Of a DNA stretch of 21,673 nt, positions 1 to 8,201 are shown in pieces. Location of the stretch: positions 11,746 through 33,418 of the forward strand of contig HF985659.1 of the NCBI GenBank assembly GCA_000431155.1. Direction: 5' to 3'. The translations under genes were made by a program, and so were the position numbers. Each line of letters begins with the position of its first letter. The first letter of the stretch is position 1. This DNA comes from Bacteroides sp. CAG:927. Lineage in GTDB: Bacteria; Bacteroidota; Bacteroidia; Bacteroidales; Muribaculaceae. The notes below the pieces were generated by a model. The model saw only the letters and a program-made list of their open reading frames with translations. It was not told the DNA's origin and did no database searches.

Positions 1-810
1 GGCGGCAAGATTCCGGGACCTGCCATAGTGGTGGGGATAGGTAACCGTGGTGCCCGGAATCTTCGTGAGGAGGATTATTTCCCGGAAAAAGCGCTTGACA
101 ACATCCCTGCCGATGAGTGGAGCCGGACCCATTTGCCATCAGATTTCCGTCAAACATGCCGTGGTGATGAATATGCTTATTTCGTGGCACATGATGTGAA
201 AGAATTTGTTGACGGCCGTTACAGCACTATGGTGGAGCGCGAGCACACTTTCACCATGGGTTCCAGCATGGGCGCCCTGATTTCGCTGTACATAATGTGC
301 GAATATCCCGACATAGTGGGAGGCGCGGCGTGCATGTCAACACACTGGGTGGGTTCCGTTTCCTCTTCTGCCTCCAACGGTTACACGATGCTTGACGACC
401 CGGTATGTGCCGCCGCTATACTGAAATATTTCGGTGAGAGCCTGCCGGAGCCGGGAGCGCACATACTTTATCTTGATGAAGGCGACAGCGGGTGGGATGC
501 TCTTTATGTGAAATACAACCAGCAGATGACCACATTGGCCGAGGCAAAAGGCTACTCCCAAAGCGCGGGAACGCTTATGGTAAAATACTGGCCGGAAAGC
601 GGCCACAATGAATGGTTTTGGCAGCAGCATTGCAGTGTGCCATTGGAATTTCTGCTTGCCGCACACTTAAGCGGCATTGACCGTATTACCGTATCGCCGA
701 CTCCCTCCGCCACAATCCACACCCTGCTCGGCGTTCCCGTGGGGCATTATGCCGAAACACTTGCACCGGGCATCTACTGCAATCCGGGTAAAAAGTTCCT
801 TAAAAGATAG
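1..810 (+). CDS. Secreted alpha/beta-hydrolase esterase (esterase D / PF00756-like), 5' end missing
   Basis: The frame is open from the first base of the window, so the start codon and any signal peptide lie upstream; the GTG at 28 is internal. The protein resembles the putative esterase family (esterase D, feruloyl-esterase and enterochelin-esterase-like enzymes), which hydrolyse ester bonds. Visible landmarks are the IVVGIGNRG strand near the window start, a nucleophile elbow GSSMG with the serine codon at 265-267, a likely acidic residue in LDEGDSGWD (about 472-498), and the catalytic histidine in SGHNEW (codon 604-606). The last ~40 residues (ITVSPTP onward, ending LAPGIYCNPGKKFLKR) lie beyond the hydrolase fold. 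They resemble the Por/type IX secretion sorting tails of Bacteroidota, which suggests an extracellular or surface enzyme. The substrate cannot be read from the sequence. It converges with the porin gene. Confidence 0.8.
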   Translation, partial: GGKIPGPAIVVGIGNRGARNLREEDYFPEKALDNIPADEWSRTHLPSDFRQTCRGDEYAYFVAHDVKEFVDGRYSTMVEREHTFTMGSSMGALISLYIMCEYPDIVGGAACMSTHWVGSVSSSASNGYTMLDDPVCAAAILKYFGESLPEPGAHILYLDEGDSGWDALYVKYNQQMTTLAEAKGYSQSAGTLMVKYWPESGHNEWFWQQHCSVPLEFLLAAHLSGIDRITVSPTPSATIHTLLGVPVGHYAETLAPGIYCNPGKKFLKR

Positions 811-852
811 CCGCCTCACCATCCTTAAGCCGGATTGGTGATGGTGAGACGG
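811..852. terminator. Hairpin between convergent esterase and porin genes
   Basis: CTCACCATC (815-823) pairs perfectly with GATGGTGAG (840-848). After one mismatch the stem extends by three more base pairs (811-813 with 850-852), with a loop of about 16 nt. It starts directly after the esterase stop codon and lies 14 bases beyond the porin stop. Read on the minus strand it is followed by a T-rich stretch (CTATCTTTTA), so it probably terminates the porin transcript and may also protect the esterase mRNA end. The assignment as a terminator is inferred. Confidence 0.55.
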
Positions 853-866
853 TCAGTTATGAGGGG

Positions 867-2204
867 TCAGAAAGTGAAAGCGAGCTGAGTTTGGATTCGG
901 CTGTCGTCAGCACCTCCAATATTCCATGTCTGGCGGTGACCATAAAGATATTCTACGCCCACCTGAAGATAAGAGGTGATGTTGTAGAAGCAGTTGACAG
1001 CTCCGTAAAGTGCATATTTGTAGTTCTGGTCCTCCGGAAGCGCATTGCAGTAGTCGGACACATCCCATATGCGTGCCTCTGAGAACATGGCGTTGAACTG
1101 AAGTTTGGGCGTGGGATTGATGCTGACACCTATATTGGCGCCCATCATGGGTGCGGTTTTCATTTTGCCGGGTGCAGCATTGTCGGGAACAAAGGAGATG
1201 GGTTTGCCTGCAATGTCCTGAATGTAGGCGCCTATGCCATGTCCATAAACAAACTGATAATAGAATGTCACAGGCTTGGCCGGTTGGAGATTGCCGGAGA
1301 GCATCGCGCCCCATCCAATCACACCACGGCGTTTGTCGGCCACAAGGTCGCGATAGGCATAATGGCGGAAGAGTCCGGACAGTCGCACTCGGTTCATCTT
1401 TGACCATGAATATTCCACCCATGCCGGTATGTCCGGAACCATTTCCTCAACATTGCCGTTGAGCACCTGTTGACCGTCAAAAATCGGATAGTCTTTGCCA
1501 CGGTAGTATCCCTGGGATGTGTAGTAAGACGGCATGTCAATAGCCACGGCAAAACGGAATCCGTTGTAGGATTTGGAAGTGTAGCCTATTTCATAGGCTG
1601 CAGTTGTGGCGCATCCTGAGGGTCCTTGCGGGTCAATGGTCGGAGGCTGGCATGCGTTGGCATCCTGAAACAGGGTCAGTTTCAATCCCGCTGTGAAGTT
1701 GCGCCATGACATATAGGCTCGCTTGAGCACGATTTTGGAGTCCTCACCATTGGTCCCTGCTTTCAGGTATGCTGAAATTTGGTTTGGCGTGCCGGCGAAT
1801 CCTACAATCTGGAGAAACAGATGCCCATTGAGCGGATTGATGAAGTAATCGCTGCGGTGTCCTTGCATTGAGGGTACCGGAATTGAGGAAGTAACGAAGC
1901 TGATGCCCGCACCATCCTGTTTATAAAGGTCATTGCCTATATCCCAGCCGAGTATCGGGTTGATTTCACCCCCAATAGTCATTACGAAATTATTGTTGTC
2001 GGTTTTTATGACAAATGACGGTGCCGGCTCGCGGCCCGGTTCTTCCGCACGCGAGGATTTGAGCAGCTCACGGTCACTTGCCGTGGCGCGGTGTAGATGA
2101 ATGGAATTGCCCGCATCAGTGGCAGGGATGCTGTCTTCTGCCACCGCCGGCAATGCGGCAAGTAATAATATGCCGGCTCTCAGGAGTTTCGTTGCAGTCA
2201 TCAT
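867..2204 (-). CDS. DcaP-like trimeric outer-membrane porin
   Basis: This 445-residue protein begins with two methionines and a hydrophobic signal peptide with likely cleavage after AVA (about residue 22). A short variable stretch follows, then alternating aromatic/polar beta strands (NFVMTIGGEINPILGWDI, GFRFAVAIDMP, VTFYYQFVYGHG) up to a terminal phenylalanine (QTQLAFTF), the usual outer-membrane barrel signature. Length, the opening strand with a GGEINP-like motif and the SDYFINPLNGHLFLQ segment fit the DcaP family of outer-membrane transporters, known as trimeric channels for small, often anionic, solutes. In DcaP proteins an N-terminal coiled coil can precede the barrel; the short stretch here (residues 23-60) is not clearly one. 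I see no clean -7 promoter element upstream. It converges with the esterase and diverges from the YitT gene across about 240 bases. The solute is unknown. Confidence 0.75.
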   Translation of the reverse strand: MMTATKLLRAGILLLAALPAVAEDSIPATDAGNSIHLHRATASDRELLKSSRAEEPGREPAPSFVIKTDNNNFVMTIGGEINPILGWDIGNDLYKQDGAGISFVTSSIPVPSMQGHRSDYFINPLNGHLFLQIVGFAGTPNQISAYLKAGTNGEDSKIVLKRAYMSWRNFTAGLKLTLFQDANACQPPTIDPQGPSGCATTAAYEIGYTSKSYNGFRFAVAIDMPSYYTSQGYYRGKDYPIFDGQQVLNGNVEEMVPDIPAWVEYSWSKMNRVRLSGLFRHYAYRDLVADKRRGVIGWGAMLSGNLQPAKPVTFYYQFVYGHGIGAYIQDIAGKPISFVPDNAAPGKMKTAPMMGANIGVSINPTPKLQFNAMFSEARIWDVSDYCNALPEDQNYKYALYGAVNCFYNITSYLQVGVEYLYGHRQTWNIGGADDSRIQTQLAFTF

Positions 2205-2405
2205 GTATTTTAATAATTAGTAGATGGATTTAATGAGTAAGGATTCCGGAAATAATTGAATTTGATTTTTACTATAAATAAACAATTTGACCGGGATTTG
2301 GGTTCGTGGTTTTCTGCCATTTCCTATGGCCCGGGACACAATGTTATAAGCGAAATTATATGCGAAGAATGGCGTAATTTGTATGAAATATTCAAAAGAT
2401 GTGAT

Positions 2406-2413
2406 TAAATTTG
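2406..2413 (+). promoter_or_regulatory. Bacteroidota -7 element before the YitT gene
   Basis: TAAATTTG matches the TAnnTTTG -7 consensus and lies 30 bases before the proposed ATG at 2444. A TTTG at 2378-2381 could be the -33 element, but the 24-nt spacer is longer than the usual 19-21. The rest of the 239-base divergent intergenic region (2205-2443) is AT-rich, with no other recognisable site. Confidence 0.45.
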
Positions 2414-2443
2414 CAGTGGCTGTAGGCCTTAAATCTTTTGCCG

Positions 2444-3388
2444 ATGGTATTGCCTGATTTAATCAGTTTTTCAAAAGTTGATTTGCGCGACTATCTGATG
2501 ATAGTGATAGGTATGGCATTGTATGCCATAGGGTTCACTGCTTTTATCCTGCCGCACGATATTGTGGTGGGCGGAATGGCGGGGTTCAGTACGCTGGTGT
2601 ATTTCGCGAGTGCGCAGACCATCCCCGTAGCGGTGACGATGTATGTGGTGAACATAATGATGCTTGTGTGCTGGTACAAGCTGCTCGGGCGCAAGTTTGT
2701 GGTGCGCACGGTGTTCGGCGCCACGCTCCTGTCGCTTATGATAGGAAGCATCGAGGGATACTTCACATCTCATCCGCCCATTGTCACCGACACCACTATG
2801 AGTGTGCTGATGGGCTCGGTGATATGCGGCTGCGGCATAGGACTGTACTATGTACACAAAGGCTCGGCGGGCGGCACTGACATAGTGGCTGCTATTTTTG
2901 ATAAGAAATCCAATGTGAGCATAGGGCGAACAATGATGGTGATAGATGTGGCCATAGTGACATGCTCATTTTTCCTGCCTTTTGACGGTGACATGGATGC
3001 CCGTATTCAAAGCCGCGTGGAAACCATCATCTACGGTTGGGCGTCAATCGCGGTTTACTCGTTTTTGGCCAACTACATAGTGAATGCCGACAAGCAGACG
3101 ATACAATTCCTTATCCTGTCGCCGAAATGGCAGGAGATTGCCGACAACATAACCCACAAGTCGGGGCGCGGTGTCACCACTTTCGACAGTCGCGGATTCT
3201 GGACGGGTGAGAACCGCACCATGCTTATAGTGTGGTGCCGCCAGTTTGATGCCGACCTGATATATGAAATAGTGCGCCGGATAGATGAGGGCGCATACAT
3301 AATTCAATCCGATGCCAAAAGCGTTTACGGCAACGGATTTGACCCATTGCGCTCCAAGCCCCGAAAGACGATAGAAGCCAGGCACTGA
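2444..3388 (+). CDS. YitT-family integral membrane protein (DUF161 plus C-terminal DUF2179)
   Basis: The 314-residue protein starts at ATG 2444; an in-frame TTG at 2438 is closer to the promoter and less likely. Residues ~14-215 contain several hydrophobic segments typical of the YitT membrane domain, including the conserved PHDIVVGGMAG and HKGSAGGTDIVA motifs. The soluble C-terminal part (from about residue 220, KQTIQFLILSPK through EGAYIIQSDAKSVYGNGF) matches the DUF2179 domain that accompanies it in this family. The family is common in Firmicutes and Bacteroidota. Its function is not established: a transporter role is often proposed, and family members have been linked to stress and drug responses. 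It appears monocistronic and converges with bioB across only 15 bases, with no obvious terminator hairpin between them. Confidence 0.88.
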   Translation: MVLPDLISFSKVDLRDYLMIVIGMALYAIGFTAFILPHDIVVGGMAGFSTLVYFASAQTIPVAVTMYVVNIMMLVCWYKLLGRKFVVRTVFGATLLSLMIGSIEGYFTSHPPIVTDTTMSVLMGSVICGCGIGLYYVHKGSAGGTDIVAAIFDKKSNVSIGRTMMVIDVAIVTCSFFLPFDGDMDARIQSRVETIIYGWASIAVYSFLANYIVNADKQTIQFLILSPKWQEIADNITHKSGRGVTTFDSRGFWTGENRTMLIVWCRQFDADLIYEIVRRIDEGAYIIQSDAKSVYGNGFDPLRSKPRKTIEARH

Positions 3389-3403
3389 TAGCCGTAAGCG
3401 TGT

Positions 3404-4366
3404 TTAGCGGATATATCCGGTACGTTCAAACAGCTCGTAATCGCTGTCCACCTTGTTGCCTACCGTGGTGAGCATGTCGCCCACAAGTGCGCCGTTGATG
3501 CCGCCACGCAGCATACGCTCAGTGGCCGCCTCACTTAGCCGCGCACGTCCGCCGGCAAATCTCAGCACGGCATCGGGGGCGATAAGCCGCATCAGAGCTG
3601 CGGTACGCACAATCTCTTCTTCCTCAATAAGCGGAGTGTTTTCAAGGGCCGTGCCGGGAATCGGGGAGAGGATATTGACCGGAATGGATATGGCACCGGC
3701 ATCGCGGGCCTCGGCACATAGCTCCAGACGCTGGCGCATGGTTTCGCCCATTCCTATAATGCCGCCGGAGCACACTTGCAATCCGGCACGCTTTGCTGCG
3801 GCTATGGTGCGCAGTTTGTCTTCATGAGTATGGGTGGTGCAGAGTTGCGGAAAGTATGATGATGCAGTTTCAAGATTGCAGTGATACCGTTTTACGCCCG
3901 CCTCCTTGAGCTGCTGCATAGCCTCATCGTCAAGCAGCCCCATTGATGCGCATAAAAACAGCTGCGGATGTTTCGCGCTAAGGCTTTTGAACATGCGGCA
4001 TGCTTTTTTGAGTGCCTCGCCTTGCATCCTGCGTCCGCTGGTGACCATGGAAAACCGGTGTACCCCGCGTGCGGCACATTGGTCGGCAGCCGCCATGAGT
4101 GTTGGCTCAGGTATCAGGTCATATTCCTCAATGCCGGTGTGGTGATGGCGGCTTTGCGCGCACCATTTGCAGTCTTCCGAGCATCGTCCGCTGCGGGCGT
4201 TGACAATAGAACAGGTGTCAATGCGGTTGCCGCAGCGTTCGCGGCGCACGCGGTCAGCAGCCTCGCACAGGGTATCTGTGGTGCAGGTATCGTTGAGATG
4301 CAGGGCTTCCTCCACTGTGGCTCCTATACCGTTGAGGGCGCGTGCAAGAATTGATTCAAGTGTCAT
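3404..4366 (-). CDS. bioB: Biotin synthase (radical SAM), with an atypical auxiliary-cluster cysteine set
   Basis: This 320-residue BioB catalyses the last step of biotin synthesis, inserting sulfur into dethiobiotin with S-adenosylmethionine-derived radicals. The radical-SAM cluster motif CSEDCKWC (C62, C66, C69) is intact, as are the ETASSYFPQL, CSGGIIGMGET and LRFAGGR motifs. By my alignment against the E. coli protein, its [2Fe-2S] ligands C128 and C188 correspond to C139 and C199, and the RxxxGR arginines are kept. However, the C97 position is serine (RFSMVTS, S106), and there are extra cysteines at 163 (YHCNLET) and 176 (QLCTTHT). This suggests a BioB of the kind from strict anaerobes that builds a different auxiliary cluster. 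The gene stands alone: no bioA, bioD, bioF or birA is adjacent. ATG at 4366 follows a -7 promoter element by 24 bases. Confidence 0.95.
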   Translation of the reverse strand: MTLESILARALNGIGATVEEALHLNDTCTTDTLCEAADRVRRERCGNRIDTCSIVNARSGRCSEDCKWCAQSRHHHTGIEEYDLIPEPTLMAAADQCAARGVHRFSMVTSGRRMQGEALKKACRMFKSLSAKHPQLFLCASMGLLDDEAMQQLKEAGVKRYHCNLETASSYFPQLCTTHTHEDKLRTIAAAKRAGLQVCSGGIIGMGETMRQRLELCAEARDAGAISIPVNILSPIPGTALENTPLIEEEEIVRTAALMRLIAPDAVLRFAGGRARLSEAATERMLRGGINGALVGDMLTTVGNKVDSDYELFERTGYIR

Positions 4367-4389
4367 GGCTTATGGTTGTTTTCAGGGTG

Positions 4390-4397
4390 CAAAGGTA
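4390..4397 (-). promoter_or_regulatory. Bacteroidota -7 element for bioB
   Basis: Read on the minus strand this is TACCTTTG, a match to TAnnTTTG, 23 bases upstream of the bioB ATG. The expected -33 TTTG is not clear; the region upstream is T/A-rich. No palindromic BirA-type operator is visible around it. Confidence 0.6.
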
Positions 4398-4480
4398 CAT
4401 TTTTTTTGGCGTAAAAAGAATAAAAATGGTGTGTTTGGGAAAACGCTGTTTGTGCGAAACATTATGAGCCTGAAATGAGT

Positions 4481-4488
4481 TATATTTG
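4481..4488 (+). promoter_or_regulatory. Bacteroidota -7 element for the TolC/HlyD/ABC-2 operon
   Basis: TATATTTG matches TAnnTTTG exactly and lies 33 bases before the ATG at 4522, giving a predicted leader of about 25 nt. A TTTG at 4449-4452 is too far upstream (28-nt spacer) to be a convincing -33 element. A TTG codon that would open the frame further upstream (4486) lies inside this element and so is not the start. The element is divergent from the bioB promoter. Confidence 0.6.
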
Positions 4489-4521
4489 CAAACCTGTATT
4501 CATAACCAAAGCTATTTATTT

Positions 4522-5985
4522 ATGATATATCGCCGCATAATCCAGTCTCTTGCCGCCATAATTATGGCCGCACCCGTGGCGTTGGGCGCTTCGGATGCCG
4601 TCAGTCTTGATTCTTGCCGCAGCATGGCGCTGCAACACAACAAACAGCTCAAGGTGCGTGCAGAAGCCGTGCGCATGACCGGTTATCAGAAAAAAGAAGC
4701 CCTTGCAGCCTATCTTCCCGCCATTGATTTTGAGGGTGGCTACATGTATAATCAAAAAGAACTGTCAATATTTGATTCCGACCAGCTTCTTCCCACAAAA
4801 AGCTTTGATCTGGCCACGCAGAGCTATCAGTTCAATGTAGTGAAAAACCCCATTACAGGACAGCCCATAACCACCCCCGACGGCACCCCAGTGCCTGAAA
4901 CCGTGGCGCTGATACCTAAGGAGGCAATGACATATGACATCCATAATGTGTTTTTCGGTGCCGTTACTCTGACTCAACCCATATTCATGGGCGGTAAGAT
5001 CATAGCCATGAACCGGCTCACACATTATGCCGAAGAGGCCGCCAAGGCACTCCATAATCAGGAGGCCGAAAATGTGATTTATGCCGTGGATGCCGCTTAC
5101 TGGCAGGTGGTGTCGCTCAAAGCCAAATACGAACTTGCCACAAGCTACGTGGCACTCCTTGACACTCTCCAAAGCAATGTCAAGGCTATGGTGCAGCAAG
5201 GCGTAGCCACCAAGAGCGACCTGCTTAGCGTGGATGTGAAGCTTAATGCCGCTCAGGTTGACTTGGTGAAGGTGGAAAACGGGTTGTCGCTTAGCCGAAT
5301 GGCTCTTGCACAAGTGTGCGGACTTCCGGTAAATACCCAAATGACGCTTGCGGACGAAGGTGCTGACCTCAATGCGCCGGCCGCACCTGTGGCCAAGGAT
5401 TATAATATGGAGGATGTTTATGCCCGGCGTCAGGATTTGCGCGCCTTGGAAATGGGTGTGAAAGCTTTGGGCCAAAAAGAGAAGGTGGCTATGAGCGACA
5501 TGCTCCCCAAGCTGGCACTGATCGGGTCGTATTCATTCTCCAATCCCAATATGTTCAATGGGTTCAAGAAGCGTTTTGACGGCGCATTTTCAGTAGGTGC
5601 CGTGCTCTCTATCCCGATATGGCATTGGGGCGGCAATTACAATAAATACCGGGCTGCAAAGAGCCAGACCAGAATAGCCGAGTTTGAGCTTGCCAATGCC
5701 CGTGATCTCATAGAGCTGCAGGTCAACCAGAGCAGCTACAAAACTCAGGAAGCGCTCAAAACCTTGCAGATGACCACAACAAATCTTGCCAAGGCAGACG
5801 AAAATCTCCGTACCGCCACTCTCGGATTTCGCGAGGGTGTACTTACTACCGACAATGTGATGGAGGCCCAGACCGCATGGCTCAAAGCCAACAGCGAGCA
5901 TGTGGATGCCCAAATAGAGGTGCAGCTGTGTGAGGTTTATCTATCCAAAGTGCTTGGCACTCTTCCTTATCCCACCGATTATTAA
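4522..5985 (+). CDS. TolC-family outer-membrane efflux protein (OEP)
   Basis: This 487-residue protein has a signal peptide (MIYRRIIQSLAAIIMAAPVALGA). It then shows the two internally similar OEP repeats of the TolC family: SLDSCRSMALQHNKQLKVRAEAV opens the first, and a later Ala/Leu-rich helical pair (EFELANARDLIELQVNQSSYKTQEAL) closes the second. Short predicted beta strands (AVTLTQPIFMGGKI; GAVLSIPIWHWGGNYNKYRAAK) would form the trimeric barrel, and the helices the periplasmic tunnel. It should provide the outer-membrane exit for the adaptor and permeases encoded immediately downstream (23-nt gap). The start was chosen at the ATG that gives a clean signal peptide and lies downstream of the predicted promoter. 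Exported substrate is unknown. Confidence 0.93.
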   Translation: MIYRRIIQSLAAIIMAAPVALGASDAVSLDSCRSMALQHNKQLKVRAEAVRMTGYQKKEALAAYLPAIDFEGGYMYNQKELSIFDSDQLLPTKSFDLATQSYQFNVVKNPITGQPITTPDGTPVPETVALIPKEAMTYDIHNVFFGAVTLTQPIFMGGKIIAMNRLTHYAEEAAKALHNQEAENVIYAVDAAYWQVVSLKAKYELATSYVALLDTLQSNVKAMVQQGVATKSDLLSVDVKLNAAQVDLVKVENGLSLSRMALAQVCGLPVNTQMTLADEGADLNAPAAPVAKDYNMEDVYARRQDLRALEMGVKALGQKEKVAMSDMLPKLALIGSYSFSNPNMFNGFKKRFDGAFSVGAVLSIPIWHWGGNYNKYRAAKSQTRIAEFELANARDLIELQVNQSSYKTQEALKTLQMTTTNLAKADENLRTATLGFREGVLTTDNVMEAQTAWLKANSEHVDAQIEVQLCEVYLSKVLGTLPYPTDY

Positions 5986-6008
5986 TTCAGTAAATTCAAT
6001 ATATCGTT

Positions 6009-7019
6009 ATGGCTGACATTAACGCTAACGCTGCTGAAAAGCGTGAAAACCGCACACTGCTTATGGCATTGCTGCTGCTTACCTTGGGAGCCGTGGTGCT
6101 CGCTATCATAGGTTTTGTGTTTCTTAAAAAACCTGCTGAAATCATCGAGGGGCAGGCCGATGCCACTACTGTCAGGGTGTCAGGCAAGCTTCCCGGCAGA
6201 GTCGCCGACATTTATGTGAAAGAGGGCGACATGGTACATGCCGGAGACACCCTCGTGCATATTCATTCATCACTTGCCGAGGCTAAGCTCATGCAGGCCG
6301 AAGCCATGAAACAGGCCGCCGCCGCTCAGAACCAGAAAGTGGATGCCGGCACAAGAATACAGATAATCCAGACAGCCCAACAGCTTGTAGCGCAGGCCGC
6401 CGCCGCAAAGGAGATAGCGTACAAAACCTATCAGAGAATGGAGAACCTGTTTAAGGAAAACGTGATTTCCGCGCAGAAACGCGATGAGGCAAAGGCCGCT
6501 TATGATGCTGCCACTGCTGCCGAAAGTGCAGCCCGCAGTCAGCTGGCACTTGCCAAGGCCGGCGCGCAGAAAGAGGACAAGGAAAGTGCGGCAGCCATGG
6601 TGAATGTGGCCCAAGGTGGCATAGCCGAGGTTGAGAGTCTGCTTGAGGACCAGTATCTTACAGCTCCATGCGACGGTCAGATTGATCAGATATACCCTGA
6701 GGTCGGTGAGTTGGTGGCTCTTGGCGCACCTATCATGAATGTGCTCAAAATAAGTGATAAATGGGTTACATTCAACGTGCGCGAGGAGTATCTTAACAAC
6801 ATGAAGCTCGGTCAGAAAATAAAGGTCATGATACCTGCGCTTGACAAACGCGAAGTGGAGGCTCAGATATATTATGTGCGAGATATGGGCAATTATGCCA
6901 CATGGCGCGCCACCAAAGCCACCGGCGAATGGGACAGCCGTACATTTGAGGTGAAGGCCCATCCCGTTGACTCCATAGCTGATCTCCGTCCCGGAATGAC
7001 AGTTGTTTATCATCCGTAA
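6009..7019 (+). CDS. HlyD/EmrA-like periplasmic adaptor (membrane fusion protein)
   Basis: The 336-residue protein is anchored in the inner membrane by one segment (about residues 17-39, LLMALLLLTLGAVVLAIIGFVF). The first half of a split biotinyl-lipoyl domain follows (about 54-88: VRVSGKLPGRVADIYVKEGDMVHAGDTLVHI). Next comes an alanine-rich, heptad-like coiled-coil hairpin (about 88-212), the second lipoyl half (LTAPCDGQIDQIYPEVGELVALGAPI), and a beta-barrel region ending LRPGMTVVYHP. This order is that of HlyD/EmrA adaptors, which bridge inner-membrane transporters to TolC. It is the second gene of the operon, with gaps of 23 and 12 nt. Partner choice (the two ABC-2 permeases) is inferred from gene order. 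Confidence 0.93.
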   Translation: MADINANAAEKRENRTLLMALLLLTLGAVVLAIIGFVFLKKPAEIIEGQADATTVRVSGKLPGRVADIYVKEGDMVHAGDTLVHIHSSLAEAKLMQAEAMKQAAAAQNQKVDAGTRIQIIQTAQQLVAQAAAAKEIAYKTYQRMENLFKENVISAQKRDEAKAAYDAATAAESAARSQLALAKAGAQKEDKESAAAMVNVAQGGIAEVESLLEDQYLTAPCDGQIDQIYPEVGELVALGAPIMNVLKISDKWVTFNVREEYLNNMKLGQKIKVMIPALDKREVEAQIYYVRDMGNYATWRATKATGEWDSRTFEVKAHPVDSIADLRPGMTVVYHP

Positions 7020-7031
7020 TCCAATCGAGTC

Positions 7032-8198
7032 ATGAAGTTCACTCCGCTCATACAATCTCTGCGTCGGGGATGGCTGTCACTTGGCCGTCGCTGGGTAGTG
7101 GTTACGCTGATGGCGCTGGTGCCTTTCGGTATCACATGGTTTTTCATCAACATGATGGATTCCGGTTTGCCCATGAAAGTGCCTGCTGCGGTGGTGGATC
7201 TGGATCAAAGTGCGTTATCGCGCAAGGTGACACGCAATCTGGCTTCATCGCAGGCATTGGCGGTGGACTACAAAGCCGAATCATTTCATGAGGCTATCGA
7301 CGATGTGCGCGCGGGCAAAATTTTTGGATTTTTTTACATCCCCGAAAATTTTCAGCGCGATGCGATTTCTGGCCGCGGACCCACACTCAGTTATTATTCC
7401 AATATGACTTTCTTTGTGCCCGGCACGCTGGCATTCAAGGGGTTCAAAACCGCTGCCGTGACCACGACCGGTGGTGTGGTGCAAACCACACTTGTGCAGT
7501 CGGGTGTCAACGAATTAGCGGCGGGAGCATTGCTTCAGCCGGTGGTTATCAACGAGTTTGGTATGCACAATCCGTGGCTTAACTACAATATCTATCTGAG
7601 CAATTCGTTTTTGGCCGGAGTGGTGGCTCTGATGGTGTTGCTCGTCACCGCTTTCACCGTGTGTGATGAAATGAAGACAGGCTCGTCACCTCAATGGCTG
7701 CGCACGGCCGGCGGCTCCATGTTAATAGCCCTGTTGGGCAAGCTGCTTCCGCAGACCATAGTGTTTTCGGCAGTGGGCATAGGCATTCAGAGCATACTCT
7801 ACGGCTATTGCCATTTCCCGCTCAACAATCATGTCATGCACATGATTATGGCCATGGTGCTGTTTGTCATAGCATGTCAGTCATTGGCAGTGATAATTTG
7901 CAGCATACTGCCCAACCTCAGGCTGTCGCTCAGTATTCTGTCGCTCATCGGCATATTGTCGTTCTCTATCACCGGTTTCTCATTCCCGGTTCAAAGCATG
8001 TACGGGTCGGTAGGCGTGTTCAGCTATATAGTTCCGTTGCGCTATTATTTCCTGATTTATGTGGATCAGGCCCTTAACGGTATTCCAATATTTTATTCGC
8101 GCTGGTATTATGTGGCATTGCTTATTTTCCCGCTGGTGTCGTTGCTCGGGTTGCCGAGGCTTCGCCGGAAGTGTCTTAACCCAGTTTATGTGCCGTAA
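7032..8198 (+). CDS. ABC-2-type transporter permease, first of a pair
   Basis: This 388-residue membrane protein has the YhhJ/YbhR-type ABC-2 layout. One N-terminal membrane segment (about residues 20-42) is followed by a large extracytoplasmic domain (about 45-190, opening AAVVDLDQSALSRKVTRNL) and then five C-terminal segments (from LAGVVALMVLLVTAFTV to YVALLIFPLVSLLGLP). The VDLDQS strand and the FGFFYIPENFQRD segment are typical of this family. Proteins of this kind form the membrane part of exporters, often for drugs or lipid-linked compounds, together with a nucleotide-binding subunit. No Walker A or signature motif is present here or in neighbouring genes. It is 12 nt downstream of the adaptor and 3 nt upstream of the second permease. 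Confidence 0.9.
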   Translation: MKFTPLIQSLRRGWLSLGRRWVVVTLMALVPFGITWFFINMMDSGLPMKVPAAVVDLDQSALSRKVTRNLASSQALAVDYKAESFHEAIDDVRAGKIFGFFYIPENFQRDAISGRGPTLSYYSNMTFFVPGTLAFKGFKTAAVTTTGGVVQTTLVQSGVNELAAGALLQPVVINEFGMHNPWLNYNIYLSNSFLAGVVALMVLLVTAFTVCDEMKTGSSPQWLRTAGGSMLIALLGKLLPQTIVFSAVGIGIQSILYGYCHFPLNNHVMHMIMAMVLFVIACQSLAVIICSILPNLRLSLSILSLIGILSFSITGFSFPVQSMYGSVGVFSYIVPLRYYFLIYVDQALNGIPIFYSRWYYVALLIFPLVSLLGLPRLRRKCLNPVYVP

Positions 8199-8201
8199 GT
8201 T

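Noticed and set aside
907..1462. Overlapping open frames on both strands within the porin gene
   Set aside because: The porin frame has a signal peptide, barrel strands and terminal phenylalanine; the alternatives have Cys/His/Arg-rich composition and no motifs.
2205..2443. Possible small RNA gene or tRNA in the largest intergenic region
   Set aside because: No tRNA cloverleaf pieces, GC-rich stem or terminator were visible; the stretch is AT-rich and explained by divergent promoter regions.
4765..5475. A 236-codon open frame on the minus strand opposite the TolC-family gene
   Set aside because: It lies entirely inside the TolC reading frame, lacks any recognisable domain or promoter, and reads as a reverse-strand shadow.
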